From Saccharibacillus qingshengii (GTDB lineage: Bacteria; Bacillota; Bacilli; Paenibacillales; Paenibacillaceae): a stretch of 64,000 nt of DNA. The notes under the pieces are model-generated. The model made no database searches, was not told the origin of the DNA, and saw only the letters and a program-made list of their open reading frames with translations. Below, one piece after another: positions 37,146 to 45,952 of this stretch. Numbering within the stretch: the stretch's first letter is position 1; every line of letters starts with the position of its first letter. The translations under genes were made by a program, and so were the position numbers. Location of the stretch: positions 124,001-188,000 of the forward strand of contig NZ_JAAZWC010000006.1 in NCBI RefSeq assembly GCF_013185195.1, given 5' to 3'.

Positions 37146-37167
37146 TGTCCAAAACATAATCAATAGT
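37146..37167 (+). promoter_or_regulatory. Tandem IolR operators upstream of iolR
   Basis: Two abutting 11-mers: TGTCCAAAACA (9 of 11 to WRAYCAADARD) and TAATCAATAGT (exact match). They lie 42-63 bases upstream of the iolR start, in the same tandem arrangement as at iolE and iolA. Confidence 0.7.
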
Positions 37168-37300
37168 TAATTAAAAAAGAACAAAATCTGTTTTTATCGT
37201 ATAAATTCGAGTGCGTATTTGAAATGATAACGGATACAATATAAACTAAGCAGGAAGAAAAGAGGCCGCGATCTTTGCAAAAATAGGTTGAATCCCGGGT

Positions 37301-37314
37301 TTGAAGCGCTTATT
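37301..37314. promoter_or_regulatory. cre-like site upstream of iolA
   Basis: TTGAAGCGCTTATT matches the cre consensus at 11 of 14 positions and ends 5 bases before the -35 box of the iolA promoter. CcpA control is plausible but less certain than at iolE. Confidence 0.5.
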
Positions 37315-37319
37315 TAGAC

Positions 37320-37348
37320 TTGACGGGCATGTTTGGTTTGGATATCAT
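37320..37348 (+). promoter_or_regulatory. SigA-type promoter of iolABCD
   Basis: TTGACG (37320-37325) and TATCAT (37343-37348) are separated by 17 bases. The transcript would start just before or inside the IolR operators. The 332-base gap 37105-37436 is the divergent iolR/iolA control region. Confidence 0.75.
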
Positions 37349-37355
37349 ACAAATA

Positions 37356-37377
37356 TAATCAAAACATGACCAAAAGT
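37356..37377 (+). promoter_or_regulatory. Tandem IolR operators upstream of iolA
   Basis: TAATCAAAACA (37356-37366, 10 of 11 to WRAYCAADARD) abuts TGACCAAAAGT (37367-37377, exact). The second 11-mer is identical to the one upstream of iolE. They begin 8 bases after the -10 box. Confidence 0.8.
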
Positions 37378-37436
37378 GACAGCGGTTTTGGCGAACAGCG
37401 TTGCGCGCCGGACACGACTGCGAGAGGAGCCACACC

Positions 37437-38912
37437 ATGTCCACCACCCCGACTGCCGCAAGAAAGCTCAAGAACTATATTGGCGGCCAATGGATCGAGA
37501 GCCGGACGACCCAATATGAAGACGTTTACAATCCGGCTACCAAAGAAGTGATCTGCCGGGTACCCCTGTCCACGAGAGCGGATACGGATCATGCGGCGGA
37601 AGTCGCGCAGGCGGCTTTTGAAAAGTGGAAAAAGGTGCCCGTTCCCCGGCGCGCCCGCATCCTCTTCAACTACCAGCAGCTGCTGAGCCAACACAAAGAC
37701 GAACTGGCCCGGCTGATCACGCTCGAGAACGGCAAAAGCCTGAGCGAAGCGAGCGGCGAAGTACAGCGCGGCATCGAGAACGTCGAATTCGCGGCCGGCA
37801 CGCCTTCGCTGATGATGGGCGATTCGCTCGCGACCATCGCGACGGATGTCGAAGCGGCGAACTACCGGTATCCGCTCGGCGTGGTCGGCGGCATTGCCCC
37901 GTTCAACTTCCCGATGATGGTGCCGTGCTGGATGTTCCCGATGGCGATCTCGCTCGGCAACGCGTTTATCCTCAAGCCGTCCGAGCGCACGCCGCTGCTG
38001 ACGGAGAGACTGGCCGAGCTGTTTACCGAAGCGGGCCTGCCGGACGGCGTGTTCAATATCGTGTACGGCGCGCATGACGTGGTCAACGGCATTCTGGAGC
38101 ATCCCGAGATCAAGGCGATCTCGTTCGTCGGGTCCAAGCCGGTCGGCGAATACGTGTTCAAAAAAGGCAGCGAGAACCTCAAGCGCGTCCAGGCGCTCAC
38201 CGGAGCGAAGAACCATACGATCGTGCTGAACGATGCCCATATCGAAGACACGATCACGAACGTCGTCTCCGCGGCGTTCGGCTCGGCGGGCGAACGCTGC
38301 ATGGCGTGCGCGGTACTGACCGTCGAAGAAGGCATCGCGGACGAGTTCATCGCTCGGCTCAAAGAGAAGACGCTTGGCGTCACAATGGGCAACGGATTGG
38401 ACGACGGGGTGTTCCTCGGCCCGGTCATCCGCGAAGAGAACAAGACGCGCACCCTGTCCTATATCGAAAAAGGACTCGAAGAAGGCGCGACGCTGCTGAC
38501 CGACGGACGGGAGCGGATGTCGGACGACGGCTACTTTATCGGACCGACGATCTTCGAAGGCGTAACGCCGGACATGACGATCTGGAAAGACGAGATTTTT
38601 GCGCCGGTTCTGTCCGTGATCCGCGTCAAAAACCTCAAGGAAGCGATCGAGATCGCCAACAAATCGGAATTCGCCAACGGCGCCTGCCTGTTCACCGGCA
38701 ATGCGCACGCGATCCGCTACTTCCGCGAAAATATCGACGCCGGCATGCTCGGGATCAATCTCGGCGTCCCTGCCCCGATGGCGTTCTTCCCATTCTCGGG
38801 CTGGAAATCTTCGTTCTACGGCACGCTGCACGCCAACGGCAAAGACAGCGTCGATTTCTATACCCGCAAAAAAGTCGTGACGGCGCGTTACACGGAACCG
38901 ACTTTCGAATAA
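37437..38912 (+). CDS. iolA: Methylmalonate-/malonate-semialdehyde dehydrogenase (CoA-acylating)
   Basis: A 491-residue aldehyde dehydrogenase. Asn156 (APFNFPM) and the nucleophile Cys288 (GSAGERCMA) are in place, and [12 protein letters not shown] plus the C-terminal [13 protein letters not shown] are typical of the CoA-acylating MMSDH/IolA group. It converts malonate semialdehyde, the last specific intermediate of inositol breakdown, to acetyl-CoA and CO2 in the cytoplasm. I chose the ATG at 37437, preceded by GAGAGGAG, over an in-frame ATG at 37401 that lacks a site. It is first in iolA-B-C-D, and 78 bases separate it from iolB. Confidence 0.95.
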   Translation: MSTTPTAARKLKNYIGGQWIESRTTQYEDVYNPATKEVICRVPLSTRADTDHAAEVAQAAFEKWKKVPVPRRARILFNYQQLLSQHKDELARLITLENGKSLSEASGEVQRGIENVEFAAGTPSLMMGDSLATIATDVEAANYRYPLGVVGGIAPFNFPMMVPCWMFPMAISLGNAFILKPSERTPLLTERLAELFTEAGLPDGVFNIVYGAHDVVNGILEHPEIKAISFVGSKPVGEYVFKKGSENLKRVQALTGAKNHTIVLNDAHIEDTITNVVSAAFGSAGERCMACAVLTVEEGIADEFIARLKEKTLGVTMGNGLDDGVFLGPVIREENKTRTLSYIEKGLEEGATLLTDGRERMSDDGYFIGPTIFEGVTPDMTIWKDEIFAPVLSVIRVKNLKEAIEIANKSEFANGACLFTGNAHAIRYFRENIDAGMLGINLGVPAPMAFFPFSGWKSSFYGTLHANGKDSVDFYTRKKVVTARYTEPTFE

Positions 38913-38990
38913 ACGAACAGATAAAACAGATCTATTAAACATACAAACCGTTGAATCCGCAGCAAGATCGCGGGAAAAGGAGGCCTGCAC

Positions 38991-39809
38991 GTGGTCAGTC
39001 ATTTACAGCGCAAACCGCTTAACGAACAGCGCGGGGAAGCGAAGATCATCCAGGAAGTGATGAAAAAGGATTCCGGCCTAGCGTACGTCGGTTTCCGATT
39101 GATCGGACTCGAACCGGGCGCGGCGTACGAAGAGACGCTCGCCGGCGACGAATGCTGCATCGTAGCGCTGACCGGACGGATTACGGTGACCGAAGGGGAA
39201 CATGTTTTTGCGGATATCGGCACCCGGGAGAGTGTGTTCGAACGCAAACCGACCGACAGCGTGTTCGTGTCCGGAGGCAAGACGATTCGTGTGGAAGCCG
39301 CGACAGCGGCGCAGGTAGCGCTGTGCTACTCGCCGTCGCTGCATCCGCTGCCGACCAAGCTTATCGCGGCTCGGGACGTCGGGAGCGAGCAGCGCGGCAA
39401 ATACCAGAACCGGCGCATGGTACACAATATTTTGCCGGATTCCGATCCTTCGGCCAGCAGCCTGCTCGTCGTCGAAGTGTATACGGAGAGCGGGAATTTC
39501 TCCAGCTATCCGCCGCACAAGCACGACCGCGACAATCTGCCGGACGAATCGTTCCTGGAAGAAACGTATTACCACGAACTCGATCCGCAGCAGGGCTTCG
39601 TGTTCCAGCGCGTGTACACGGACGACCGCAGCCTGGACGAGACGATGGCGGTGGAACACGGCGACGTCGTGATCGTGCCGGCCGGCTACCATCCGGTGGG
39701 CGTGCCCGACGGGTATGCGTCCTACTACCTGAATGTAATGGCCGGACCGACGCGCGTGTGGAAATTCCACAATGACCCGGACCATGCCTGGATTCTGGAC
39801 CGCGACTGA
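38991..39809 (+). CDS. iolB: 5-deoxy-glucuronate isomerase
   Basis: A 272-residue bicupin enzyme. The metal-binding cupin motif is SSYPPHKHDRDNLPDESFLEE (about residues 170-190, His/His/Glu), followed by the second cupin strand HGDVVIVPAGYHPV. It isomerises 5-deoxy-D-glucuronate to 2-deoxy-5-keto-D-gluconate. It starts with GTG; AAGGAGG is well placed upstream. Normal length. It is in the IolR-controlled iolABCD unit. Confidence 0.95.
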   Translation: MVSHLQRKPLNEQRGEAKIIQEVMKKDSGLAYVGFRLIGLEPGAAYEETLAGDECCIVALTGRITVTEGEHVFADIGTRESVFERKPTDSVFVSGGKTIRVEAATAAQVALCYSPSLHPLPTKLIAARDVGSEQRGKYQNRRMVHNILPDSDPSASSLLVVEVYTESGNFSSYPPHKHDRDNLPDESFLEETYYHELDPQQGFVFQRVYTDDRSLDETMAVEHGDVVIVPAGYHPVGVPDGYASYYLNVMAGPTRVWKFHNDPDHAWILDRD

Positions 39810-39880
39810 TGCGGCGCACGAACAGCGAACAAGCAATAACCCAGAGCGAATAAGCGATAAGCCAAAGGGGCTGTGAACCA

Positions 39881-40870
39881 ATGACCAGTGAAGCAAGCGG
39901 CAGCAAGTTCGACCTGATCGCGATCGGGCGGGCGTGCATCGACCTGAACGCGACCGAATACAACCGCCCGATGGAAGAGACGATGACGTTTACCAAATAT
40001 GTCGGCGGCTCTCCCGCGAATATCGCGATCGGCTCGGCCAAGCTCGGCCTCCGGGCCGGCTTCGTCGGCAAGATCGCGGACGACCAGCACGGACGCTTTA
40101 TCCGCGGCTATATGGAGCGGGCGGGCATCGACGTGTCGGGCCTGACCGTCGATACCGAAGGACATAAGACGGGGCTCGCTTTTACCGAGATTAAAAGTCC
40201 CGACGAATGCAGCATTCTCATGTACCGCGACGACGTAGCCGATCTGTACCTGAGACCGGACGAAGTGGACGAAGATTATATCCGGCGCGCCGGCATGCTG
40301 GTCGTGTCCGGCACGGCGCTGGCGCAGAGTCCGTCGCGCGAAGCGGTGCTCACGGCGGTGCAGGCAGCCAAAAAGCACGGCGTGAAGATCGTGTTCGAGC
40401 TCGATTACCGGCCGTACACGTGGAAGACGCCGGAAGAGACGGCCGTCTATTATTCGCTCGTCGCCGAGCAGGCCCATATCGTGATCGGCACGCGCGACGA
40501 ATACGATATCATGGAGAACGCCGTCGTCGGCGGCGCCAACGAAGCCACGACGGCGAATCTGTTCAAGCACGCGCCGGAGATCGTCGTGATCAAGCACGGC
40601 GTCGAAGGTTCGTACGCGTATACGCGCGAAGGCGGCACGTTCCGGGCGCACGCCTACCGGACGCAGGTGCTCAAGACGTTCGGCGCGGGCGATTCGTACG
40701 CTTCGGCGTTCCTGTACGCGCTGATCCGCGGCAAAGACCTGGAGACGGCGCTCCGCTACGGCAGCGCTTCGGCTTCCATCGTCGTCAGCCGGCATAGCTC
40801 GTCGGACGCGATGCCTGCCGTCGAAGAGATCGAAGCGCTGATCGCGGGGCAGCCTGTGCCGCACGCCTGA
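39881..40870 (+). CDS. iolC: 5-dehydro-2-deoxygluconokinase
   Basis: A 329-residue PfkB-family sugar kinase. The N-terminal signature is YVGGSPANIAIGSAKLGL, and the C-terminal active-site motif KTFGAGDSYASAF places the catalytic base at Asp271. It phosphorylates 2-deoxy-5-keto-D-gluconate; its product is the IolR inducer. AAAGGGG lies upstream of the ATG. The 71-base gap after iolB contains slipped GCGAA/AAGC-type short repeats (39828-39863) and no regulatory element I recognise. Confidence 0.95.
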   Translation: MTSEASGSKFDLIAIGRACIDLNATEYNRPMEETMTFTKYVGGSPANIAIGSAKLGLRAGFVGKIADDQHGRFIRGYMERAGIDVSGLTVDTEGHKTGLAFTEIKSPDECSILMYRDDVADLYLRPDEVDEDYIRRAGMLVVSGTALAQSPSREAVLTAVQAAKKHGVKIVFELDYRPYTWKTPEETAVYYSLVAEQAHIVIGTRDEYDIMENAVVGGANEATTANLFKHAPEIVVIKHGVEGSYAYTREGGTFRAHAYRTQVLKTFGAGDSYASAFLYALIRGKDLETALRYGSASASIVVSRHSSSDAMPAVEEIEALIAGQPVPHA

Positions 40871-40953
40871 CGCACACGTTCCGACAGGCGGCTCCTTCTC
40901 TGAGCGGAAGGCGCCGCTTGTTTCCAATCCAAGAAGCAAAGGTGGATATCCCT

Positions 40954-42867
40954 ATGGGCCAGACCGTTCGATTGACGACAGCGCAGGCGCTGATCAAATT
41001 TCTGAACCAGCAGTATATTTCTTTCGACGGGGAAGAGACGCCGTTCGTCGAAGGCGTGTTTACCGTGTTCGGGCACGGCAACGTGCTCGGGATCGGCCAG
41101 GCGTTGGAGCAGGACCCCGGCCATCTGAAAGTGTTCCAGGGCAAAAACGAGCAGGGCATGGCGCATTCCGCGATCGCCTACGCCAAAGAAAAGCTGCGCC
41201 GCAGCATCTACGCCGTGACCGCGTCTTCCGGCCCCGGTTCGGCCAACCTGGTTACGGCGGCCGCGACGGCGCTCGCCAACAACCTGCCCGTGCTGCTGCT
41301 GCCGGCGGACACGTTCGCTTCGCGCCAGCCCGATCCGGTGCTGCAGCAGTTCGAGCAGGAATACAGCTTCGCCGTCACGACCAACGACGCGCTGAAGCCG
41401 GTATCCCGCTACTGGGACCGGATCACGCGCCCCGAGCAGCTGATGAGCAGCCTGCTGCGGGCGTTCGAAGTGCTGACCGATCCGGCCCGCAGCGGTCCGG
41501 CGACGATCTGCATCTGCCAGGACACCGAAGGAGAAGCGTTCGATTACGACGAAGGCTTTTTCCGCAAAAGAGTGCATTACATGGACCGCCTCCAGCCGAG
41601 CGAACGCGAACTGGACGCGGCGGCGCAGTTGATCCGGGCCAGCCGCAAGCCGCTGCTGCTCGTCGGCGGCGGCGCGAAATATTCCGGCTCCCGCGAAGAG
41701 CTGATCGCGTTCTCGCAGGCGTACAACATTCCGCTCGTCGAGACGCATGCCGGCAAATCGACGGTCGAGTACACCTTCGCCAACCATCTCGGCGGCACGG
41801 GCGTGCTCGGAACGTCGGCCGCCAACGCCGCGGCGCGCGAAGCGGATCTCGTGATCGGCATCGGCACCCGGTACACGGACTTTACGACCTCGTCCAAAAC
41901 GGCGTTCGACTTCGACAAGACGTCGTTCCTGAACATCAACGTCAGCCGGATGCAGACGTACAAGCTGGAAGGGCTGTCTGTCGTCGCGGACGCCAAAGCA
42001 TCGATCGCGGCGCTGCACGAACGGCTCGGCGGCTACGAGAGCGAGTTCGGCACGCGCATCGCGGAACTGAAGGCCGCGTGGGACGCCGAACGGAATCGCC
42101 TGGGCGGCATCTCGTTCGAGCGCGAAGGCTTCGATCCGGAGATCAAAGGCCATTTCGCCCAGGAGACGCTGAACGAATACGCCGACGCGCTCGGCACGGA
42201 ACTTGCGCAGACGACCGCGCTGATCGCGATCAACGAAGCGGTGAGCCCGGACAGCATCGTGATCTCGTCGGCCGGCTCTCTGCCCGGCGATCTGCAGCGG
42301 CTGTGGAATGTGAAGGTGCCGAATACGTACCATCTGGAATACGGGTATTCGTGCATGGGCTACGAAGTGGCCGGCGCGCTCGGCGCGCGTCTGGCCAAGC
42401 CGGACCGCGAAGTGTACGCGATCGTCGGCGACGGCAGCTTCCTCATGCTGCATTCCGAGCTGGTGACGGCGCTTCAGACCGGCAACAAGATCAATATTAT
42501 GCTGTTCGACAACTCCGGCTTCGGCTGCATTAACAACTTGCAGATGGGCAACGGCGGCGGCAGCTTCCAGTGCGAATTCCGCGACCACCGGGGCGCGATC
42601 ATGAACATCGATTATGCCAAAATCGCCGAAGGTTACGGAGCCAAAGTCTACCGCGCGAACACGGCCGAAGAAGTGCAAGCCGCGATCGAAGACGCCAAAC
42701 GTCAGGACGTCTCGACGCTGATCGAGATGAAAGTGCTGCCCAAGACGATGAGCGAAGGTTACGACAACTGGTGGAACGTCGGCGTCGCCGAAGTATCGGG
42801 CAGCGAAGCCGTCCAGGCCGCGTACGCGCGCCGGGCGGAGATGCTCAAGACGGCGAAGCAGTATTGA
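40954..42867 (+). CDS. iolD: 3D-(3,5/4)-trihydroxycyclohexane-1,2-dione acylhydrolase
   Basis: A 637-residue thiamine-diphosphate enzyme. The ThDP-binding motif runs VGDGSFLMLHSE to NIMLFDNSGFGC in the C-terminal third, and the N-terminal domain has the GHGNVLGIGQALEQ and SSGPGSANLVTAA segments of the family. It hydrolyses the ring dione to 5-deoxy-D-glucuronate, the ring-opening step. I chose the ATG at 40954 with AAAGGTGG before it; an in-frame TTG at 40918 has no site. It ends the iolABCD unit. The next enzyme needed, IolJ aldolase, is not here. Confidence 0.94.
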   Translation: MGQTVRLTTAQALIKFLNQQYISFDGEETPFVEGVFTVFGHGNVLGIGQALEQDPGHLKVFQGKNEQGMAHSAIAYAKEKLRRSIYAVTASSGPGSANLVTAAATALANNLPVLLLPADTFASRQPDPVLQQFEQEYSFAVTTNDALKPVSRYWDRITRPEQLMSSLLRAFEVLTDPARSGPATICICQDTEGEAFDYDEGFFRKRVHYMDRLQPSERELDAAAQLIRASRKPLLLVGGGAKYSGSREELIAFSQAYNIPLVETHAGKSTVEYTFANHLGGTGVLGTSAANAAAREADLVIGIGTRYTDFTTSSKTAFDFDKTSFLNINVSRMQTYKLEGLSVVADAKASIAALHERLGGYESEFGTRIAELKAAWDAERNRLGGISFEREGFDPEIKGHFAQETLNEYADALGTELAQTTALIAINEAVSPDSIVISSAGSLPGDLQRLWNVKVPNTYHLEYGYSCMGYEVAGALGARLAKPDREVYAIVGDGSFLMLHSELVTALQTGNKINIMLFDNSGFGCINNLQMGNGGGSFQCEFRDHRGAIMNIDYAKIAEGYGAKVYRANTAEEVQAAIEDAKRQDVSTLIEMKVLPKTMSEGYDNWWNVGVAEVSGSEAVQAAYARRAEMLKTAKQY

Positions 42868-42932
42868 GGGGTGGGAGTTGGCGGTTTGAAGGGGTGAGCT
42901 TGGAGCGCCGAGTGGAGTGGGGCGCTTGAGGC

Positions 42933-43122
42933 GAAATGTTGACTTTTCGACCACATTTCAGGCGGGAAAAGACCGAATCGGCGAAAAAGTGATCCTTTTG
43001 ATCACATTTTTCGACGTTTTTGCCGGAATGAGTGTCTTTTAAGCAAAAAAGTGATCATATAGGCAGCATTTTCGGCAGTAGAGCCGTTTTGACGTGAAAA
43101 TGTGAGCGAAATGATCACATTT
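42933..43122. repeat. Four degenerate palindromes with a GTGATC...GATCAC core
   Basis: Units at 42933-42959, 42982-43013, 43043-43073 and 43094-43122. The clearest (42982-43013) reads GAAAAAGTGATC, a short T-rich loop, then GATCACATTTTTC. The fourth pairs AAATGTGA with TCACATTT. Spacing is about 50-60 bases. They lie downstream of iolD in a 658-base gap (42868-43526). Function unknown; they could be binding sites or structured RNA. Confidence 0.55.
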
Positions 43123-43149
43123 AGCTCGGTTTAGCTCGGTTTAGCTCGG
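43120..43149 (+). repeat. Three tandem copies of TTTAGCTCGG
   Basis: The 10-mer TTTAGCTCGG occurs three times head to tail, starting in the fourth palindrome unit. It is a short tandem repeat and may vary in copy number. Confidence 0.9.
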
Positions 43150-43209
43150 CCTATGCCGCACTCGCTCGCAAAGTCGGGCTGCGCTGCGGCAATCGGGCCG
43201 GTCCATGCA

Positions 43210-43255
43210 AAAAGAAGCCTCTGCGTGAAGGATACTCCTTCCGCAGAGGCTTTTT
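43210..43255. terminator. Bidirectional terminator between iolD and the DeoR gene
   Basis: An 11-bp GC-rich stem (43215-43225 with 43242-43252) extends inward with GAAGGA/TCCTTC and has A-run and T-run flanks. Confidence 0.88.
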
Positions 43256-43352
43256 GGCGTATGCATAAGTACAACATTAACTTTTTTCAGTAACTCTGCC
43301 GTACCTCACATCCGACCGGCACCGGAAGACGGCCAGCCGGACCGGAAGCAGA

Positions 43353-43520
43353 AAACTGCCCGAATCGGCTCGATTTTCCCTGTACCACATTCGTCCCAAT
43401 CTTCAATGGTTTCTCGTGTATCGGATTCGCCCGAACCCGCACGATTTTCCTCGGTACCGCATTCGCCCGAACCCGCATCGCTTTCCCTCGCTCCGATTTT
43501 CCCCGCACCGGATTCGACTC
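43353..43520. repeat. Degenerate 36-bp tandem repeat
   Basis: Units begin at 43353, 43389, 43425 and 43461, exactly 36 bases apart, with a partial unit to about 43520. The two best units share ATTCGCCCGAACCCGCA at 43425 and 43461. The outer units are weaker. The array directly abuts the 3' end of the DeoR gene. Because 36 is a multiple of 3, both strands can show a 12-residue peptide periodicity, but I see no start signal supporting a gene. Confidence 0.65.
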
Positions 43521-43526
43521 TCCTGT

Positions 43527-44279
43527 TCAAGGCGTTACGATCTGCACCTGGTGTTCCCGCGCATACTGCATGTAAGCTTCGCTCGGCACGCTGTTCGTCA
43601 CGAGCACGTCGATGTCGCTCAGCATGCAGAACGTGGTCAGCGCGTACTTATCGAATTTGCTGTCGTCGATCAGGAGGAACACGTTCAGGCTTTTCTGGAC
43701 CACGGTCGCTTTGAGATCCGTCTCCAGCGGCGAGGAATTGGTCACGCCGTTCGTGAGCGAGACGCCGGTGGAGGCGACGAACGCTTTGGTGATATTGTAT
43801 TTTTTGAGCAGTTCGATGCTCTGGAAGCCGACGAACGAGTCTGTTTTGCGCTCGAACATGCCGCCTGTGGAGAAGATCGTCAGTCCCGGATACGGCTTGG
43901 CCTGATGGATAAAATCGAAATTGTTGGTGACGACGGTGAGCTGTTTGTGGCTGATGTAAGGCAGCAGTTCGAGCGTCGTCGTGCCGGAATCGACAAAGAT
44001 CACGTCGCCGTCCTCGACATGCTGCGCGGCCAGCCGGCCGATCTCCTGCTTTTTGGTCAAGTTGCGGTCTTTGCGTTCGTCGAATACGACCAGCGTGGAA
44101 TGGTTGACCGACACGCCTCCGTACACTTTGCGGAACAAACCGGCGTCCACCAGGTCTTTGACGTCCCGGCGGATCGTATTCATCGATACGCCGAAGTGCT
44201 GCACCAGCTCTTCGAGCGAGACGGATTCATGTTCAAATACGTATTCCTTGATTTGGTTGAGGCGCTGCGATTTGATCAT
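43527..44279 (-). CDS. DeoR-family transcriptional regulator (IolR paralogue)
   Basis: A 250-residue repressor. The N-terminal winged helix has LEELVQHFGVSMNTIRRDVK, then FRKVYGGVSVN and the sensing domain with FVDSGTTTLELL and FLLIDDSKFDKYAL. It resembles the IolR in this window in layout but is clearly diverged, so it is unlikely to be a second copy of the same regulator. An 11-mer fitting the IolR consensus (44356-44366) lies 77 bases upstream. The 232-base gap 44280-44512 is the divergent promoter region with the LRR gene. Targets unknown. Confidence 0.85.
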   Translation of the reverse strand: MIKSQRLNQIKEYVFEHESVSLEELVQHFGVSMNTIRRDVKDLVDAGLFRKVYGGVSVNHSTLVVFDERKDRNLTKKQEIGRLAAQHVEDGDVIFVDSGTTTLELLPYISHKQLTVVTNNFDFIHQAKPYPGLTIFSTGGMFERKTDSFVGFQSIELLKKYNITKAFVASTGVSLTNGVTNSSPLETDLKATVVQKSLNVFLLIDDSKFDKYALTTFCMLSDIDVLVTNSVPSEAYMQYAREHQVQIVTP

Positions 44280-44355
44280 CTATAGGTCTCCTAGGTCGAA
44301 ATTTTATAAAGTGTTGGTGAAGTTCATTATCTTTTATTGTATAGGCAAAAGCGCA

Positions 44356-44366
44356 AAACCAAAAGG
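44356..44366 (+). promoter_or_regulatory. Single IolR-like 11-mer upstream of the second DeoR gene
   Basis: AAACCAAAAGG fits WRAYCAADARD at every position, but it is alone, not tandem. The consensus is degenerate, so chance is a real possibility. Confidence 0.3.
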
Positions 44367-44512
44367 AATCCCGGTGAAATTGTTGACGTTTCCCGTCGAC
44401 GGATGTGCGGCTGGAACTTTTTTTGCCGAATTCGTAACTTGCTGGTTGGAGCGGGCGTTTGTCCATATAATTGGTCCATATCATAGATAGCTAAAAGGAG
44501 GCGAAGGCATCG

Positions 44513-45616
44513 ATGCTGATCTACAACGATCCCAAAGGCGAAGCTTACCGCAAGTTGATCGATTATATGAGCGCCCGCGCCGCTACGTTTTCGCTCAAAG
44601 GACCGCGTATTACGAAGGTGAGGCACCCGGAAGATCCCCCGCTGCCGGAATGGCCGATCCTGGAGCAAATCCAACCTTACTTCGCACACGAAGAAGTCTA
44701 TCACTGCGAGAACGGCTACGAAGACGACGAGGGCATCTATCAGGACTGCTCGTACGACGATTTGTTCTGGCATTACCGGTGCTGCCCGGAAACGGCCGAC
44801 TTTTTGAAGGCGACGACTTCGCATCTGTTCGGGTGGATTCATCCGGAGCTGCCGGAAGATTTGTGCTTTTGGGACGACGACGGGAACTGTCTGATACACA
44901 GCATGTCACATGAAGATACGGCCGGCATGGATGCGACACCCGAAGAAGCCGAACGATTGTATCGCGAAATTCCGGGCGTGTTCCTGATTCCGCATACGCC
45001 TTTTCGAGATCCGCTCCAAATGCTTGAATTGACCCGGCATCATCGTTACGATCTGCTGGAATTGATGGGGCCGGGAGCGGCCGAGGCACTGGAGCGAGTC
45101 GGCGAGCTCCCGTGGCTGCGGACTCTCGAGGTGCATGACGAGACACTGGAACATCTGCCGGACGCCCTGTTCGAGGTTGAGCGGCTTCGAAGCCTGATCT
45201 TATGCATGCGCAATTTGAACAGCATCCCCGCGGGTATCGGCCGTTTGCGCAATTTGCGCGGGCTGGAAATTTCTAACGTGCCTCTGCTGCCACACAGCGC
45301 CCGAAGCCACAGATCGACAGCGGGTCCCGAAGGTTGGAAGCTGCTGCCCAAAGAACAATTGTCGCTGACGTCGCTCCCGCCCGAGATTGGCCAGTTGAAG
45401 CGTCTGCGGTCGTTAAGTATCCATTATACGGGGCTGCGGGAACTGCCGGAGGAATTTGCGGATCTGCGCAATCTGCGCACATTGAATCTGTCGGACAATC
45501 TGCTGATCGACGAACAACCGGAGCTGCTGCGCAGCATGCCGAAGCTGAAGTCCGTATATACGGTGCGCGACAGCGGAATCTACAGCGGACCGTACAGCTC
45601 GCATTATTTTGACTAA
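44513..45616 (+). CDS. Leucine-rich-repeat protein with an unassigned N-terminal domain
   Basis: A 367-residue soluble protein with no signal peptide. Residues ~1-165 form an acidic domain rich in Trp, Cys and Tyr (EEVYHCENGYEDDEGIYQD, ELPEDLCFWDDDGNCLIHS). It resembles a family of uncharacterised Bacillus proteins I recall, without a name. Residues ~190-350 carry about six LRRs of the SDS22/ROCO-like type (LEHLPDALFEVERLRSLIL, LNSIPAGIGRLRNLRGLEI, LTSLPPEIGQLKRLRSLSI, LRELPEEFADLRNLRTLNL). LRRs mediate protein binding; bacterial examples are often in toxin-immunity or signalling settings. A strong AAAAGGAGG site precedes the ATG. Partner unknown. Confidence 0.7.
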   Translation: MLIYNDPKGEAYRKLIDYMSARAATFSLKGPRITKVRHPEDPPLPEWPILEQIQPYFAHEEVYHCENGYEDDEGIYQDCSYDDLFWHYRCCPETADFLKATTSHLFGWIHPELPEDLCFWDDDGNCLIHSMSHEDTAGMDATPEEAERLYREIPGVFLIPHTPFRDPLQMLELTRHHRYDLLELMGPGAAEALERVGELPWLRTLEVHDETLEHLPDALFEVERLRSLILCMRNLNSIPAGIGRLRNLRGLEISNVPLLPHSARSHRSTAGPEGWKLLPKEQLSLTSLPPEIGQLKRLRSLSIHYTGLRELPEEFADLRNLRTLNLSDNLLIDEQPELLRSMPKLKSVYTVRDSGIYSGPYSSHYFD

Positions 45617-45758
45617 AAAGGAGCCGCCCATGAACCCGGCAAGTGGAACAAGCGGTGCAGTAGGTCATGTAAGCCGAATAGCTTGAAAAAAAGCGGTCAT
45701 GCAAAAAGGAGCAAGTGAGGGGGATGACATCTGATGCGGGAGATCGCCGCCGCATATT

Positions 45759-45952
45759 CTAACGGAACGTAGAGACGCTAAGAGCGCGATGTTCAGGTTC
45801 TTGGATTTTTAACGGATCGTATGTCCGTTAGATCCATTTTTATACGGAAAAAAAGCGGTTTTCTTTCCTTTCTTATCGCTAAGCGTCCGCTCGTTCCGTT
45901 AAAATTTCGGAGCACGCCAAAAAAAGCTTCTAACGGCAGGACGATCCGTTAG
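45759..45952. repeat. Nested palindromes built on TAACGGA
   Basis: An outer imperfect inverted repeat (45759-45786 with 45872-45902; shared TAACGGAACG and GACGCT) encloses a perfect palindrome (TAACGGA 45810 with TCCGTTA 45830). A third palindrome (CTAACGG 45930-45936 with CCGTTAG 45946-45952) follows. There are six TAACGG/CCGTTA half-sites in 200 bases. It lies in the 45617-46181 gap, which otherwise has two very short ATG reading frames with good ribosome sites (45630, 45724) and no supported gene. Confidence 0.6.

Noticed and set aside
43353-43520. Possible CRISPR array (36-bp period)
   Set aside because: The units are contiguous with no unique spacers, they are degenerate, and no cas gene is present.
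43287-43530. Possible 73-74 residue peptide with 12-residue periodicity on the minus strand
   Set aside because: It is produced by the 36-bp tandem repeat in two overlapping frames and has no supporting start site or family.
45630-45759. Two very short ATG frames (18 and 12 codons) with good ribosome sites after the LRR gene
   Set aside because: Too short to judge, and ribosome-like AAAAAGGAG motifs can occur by chance in this A-rich stretch; worth only a ribosome-profiling check.
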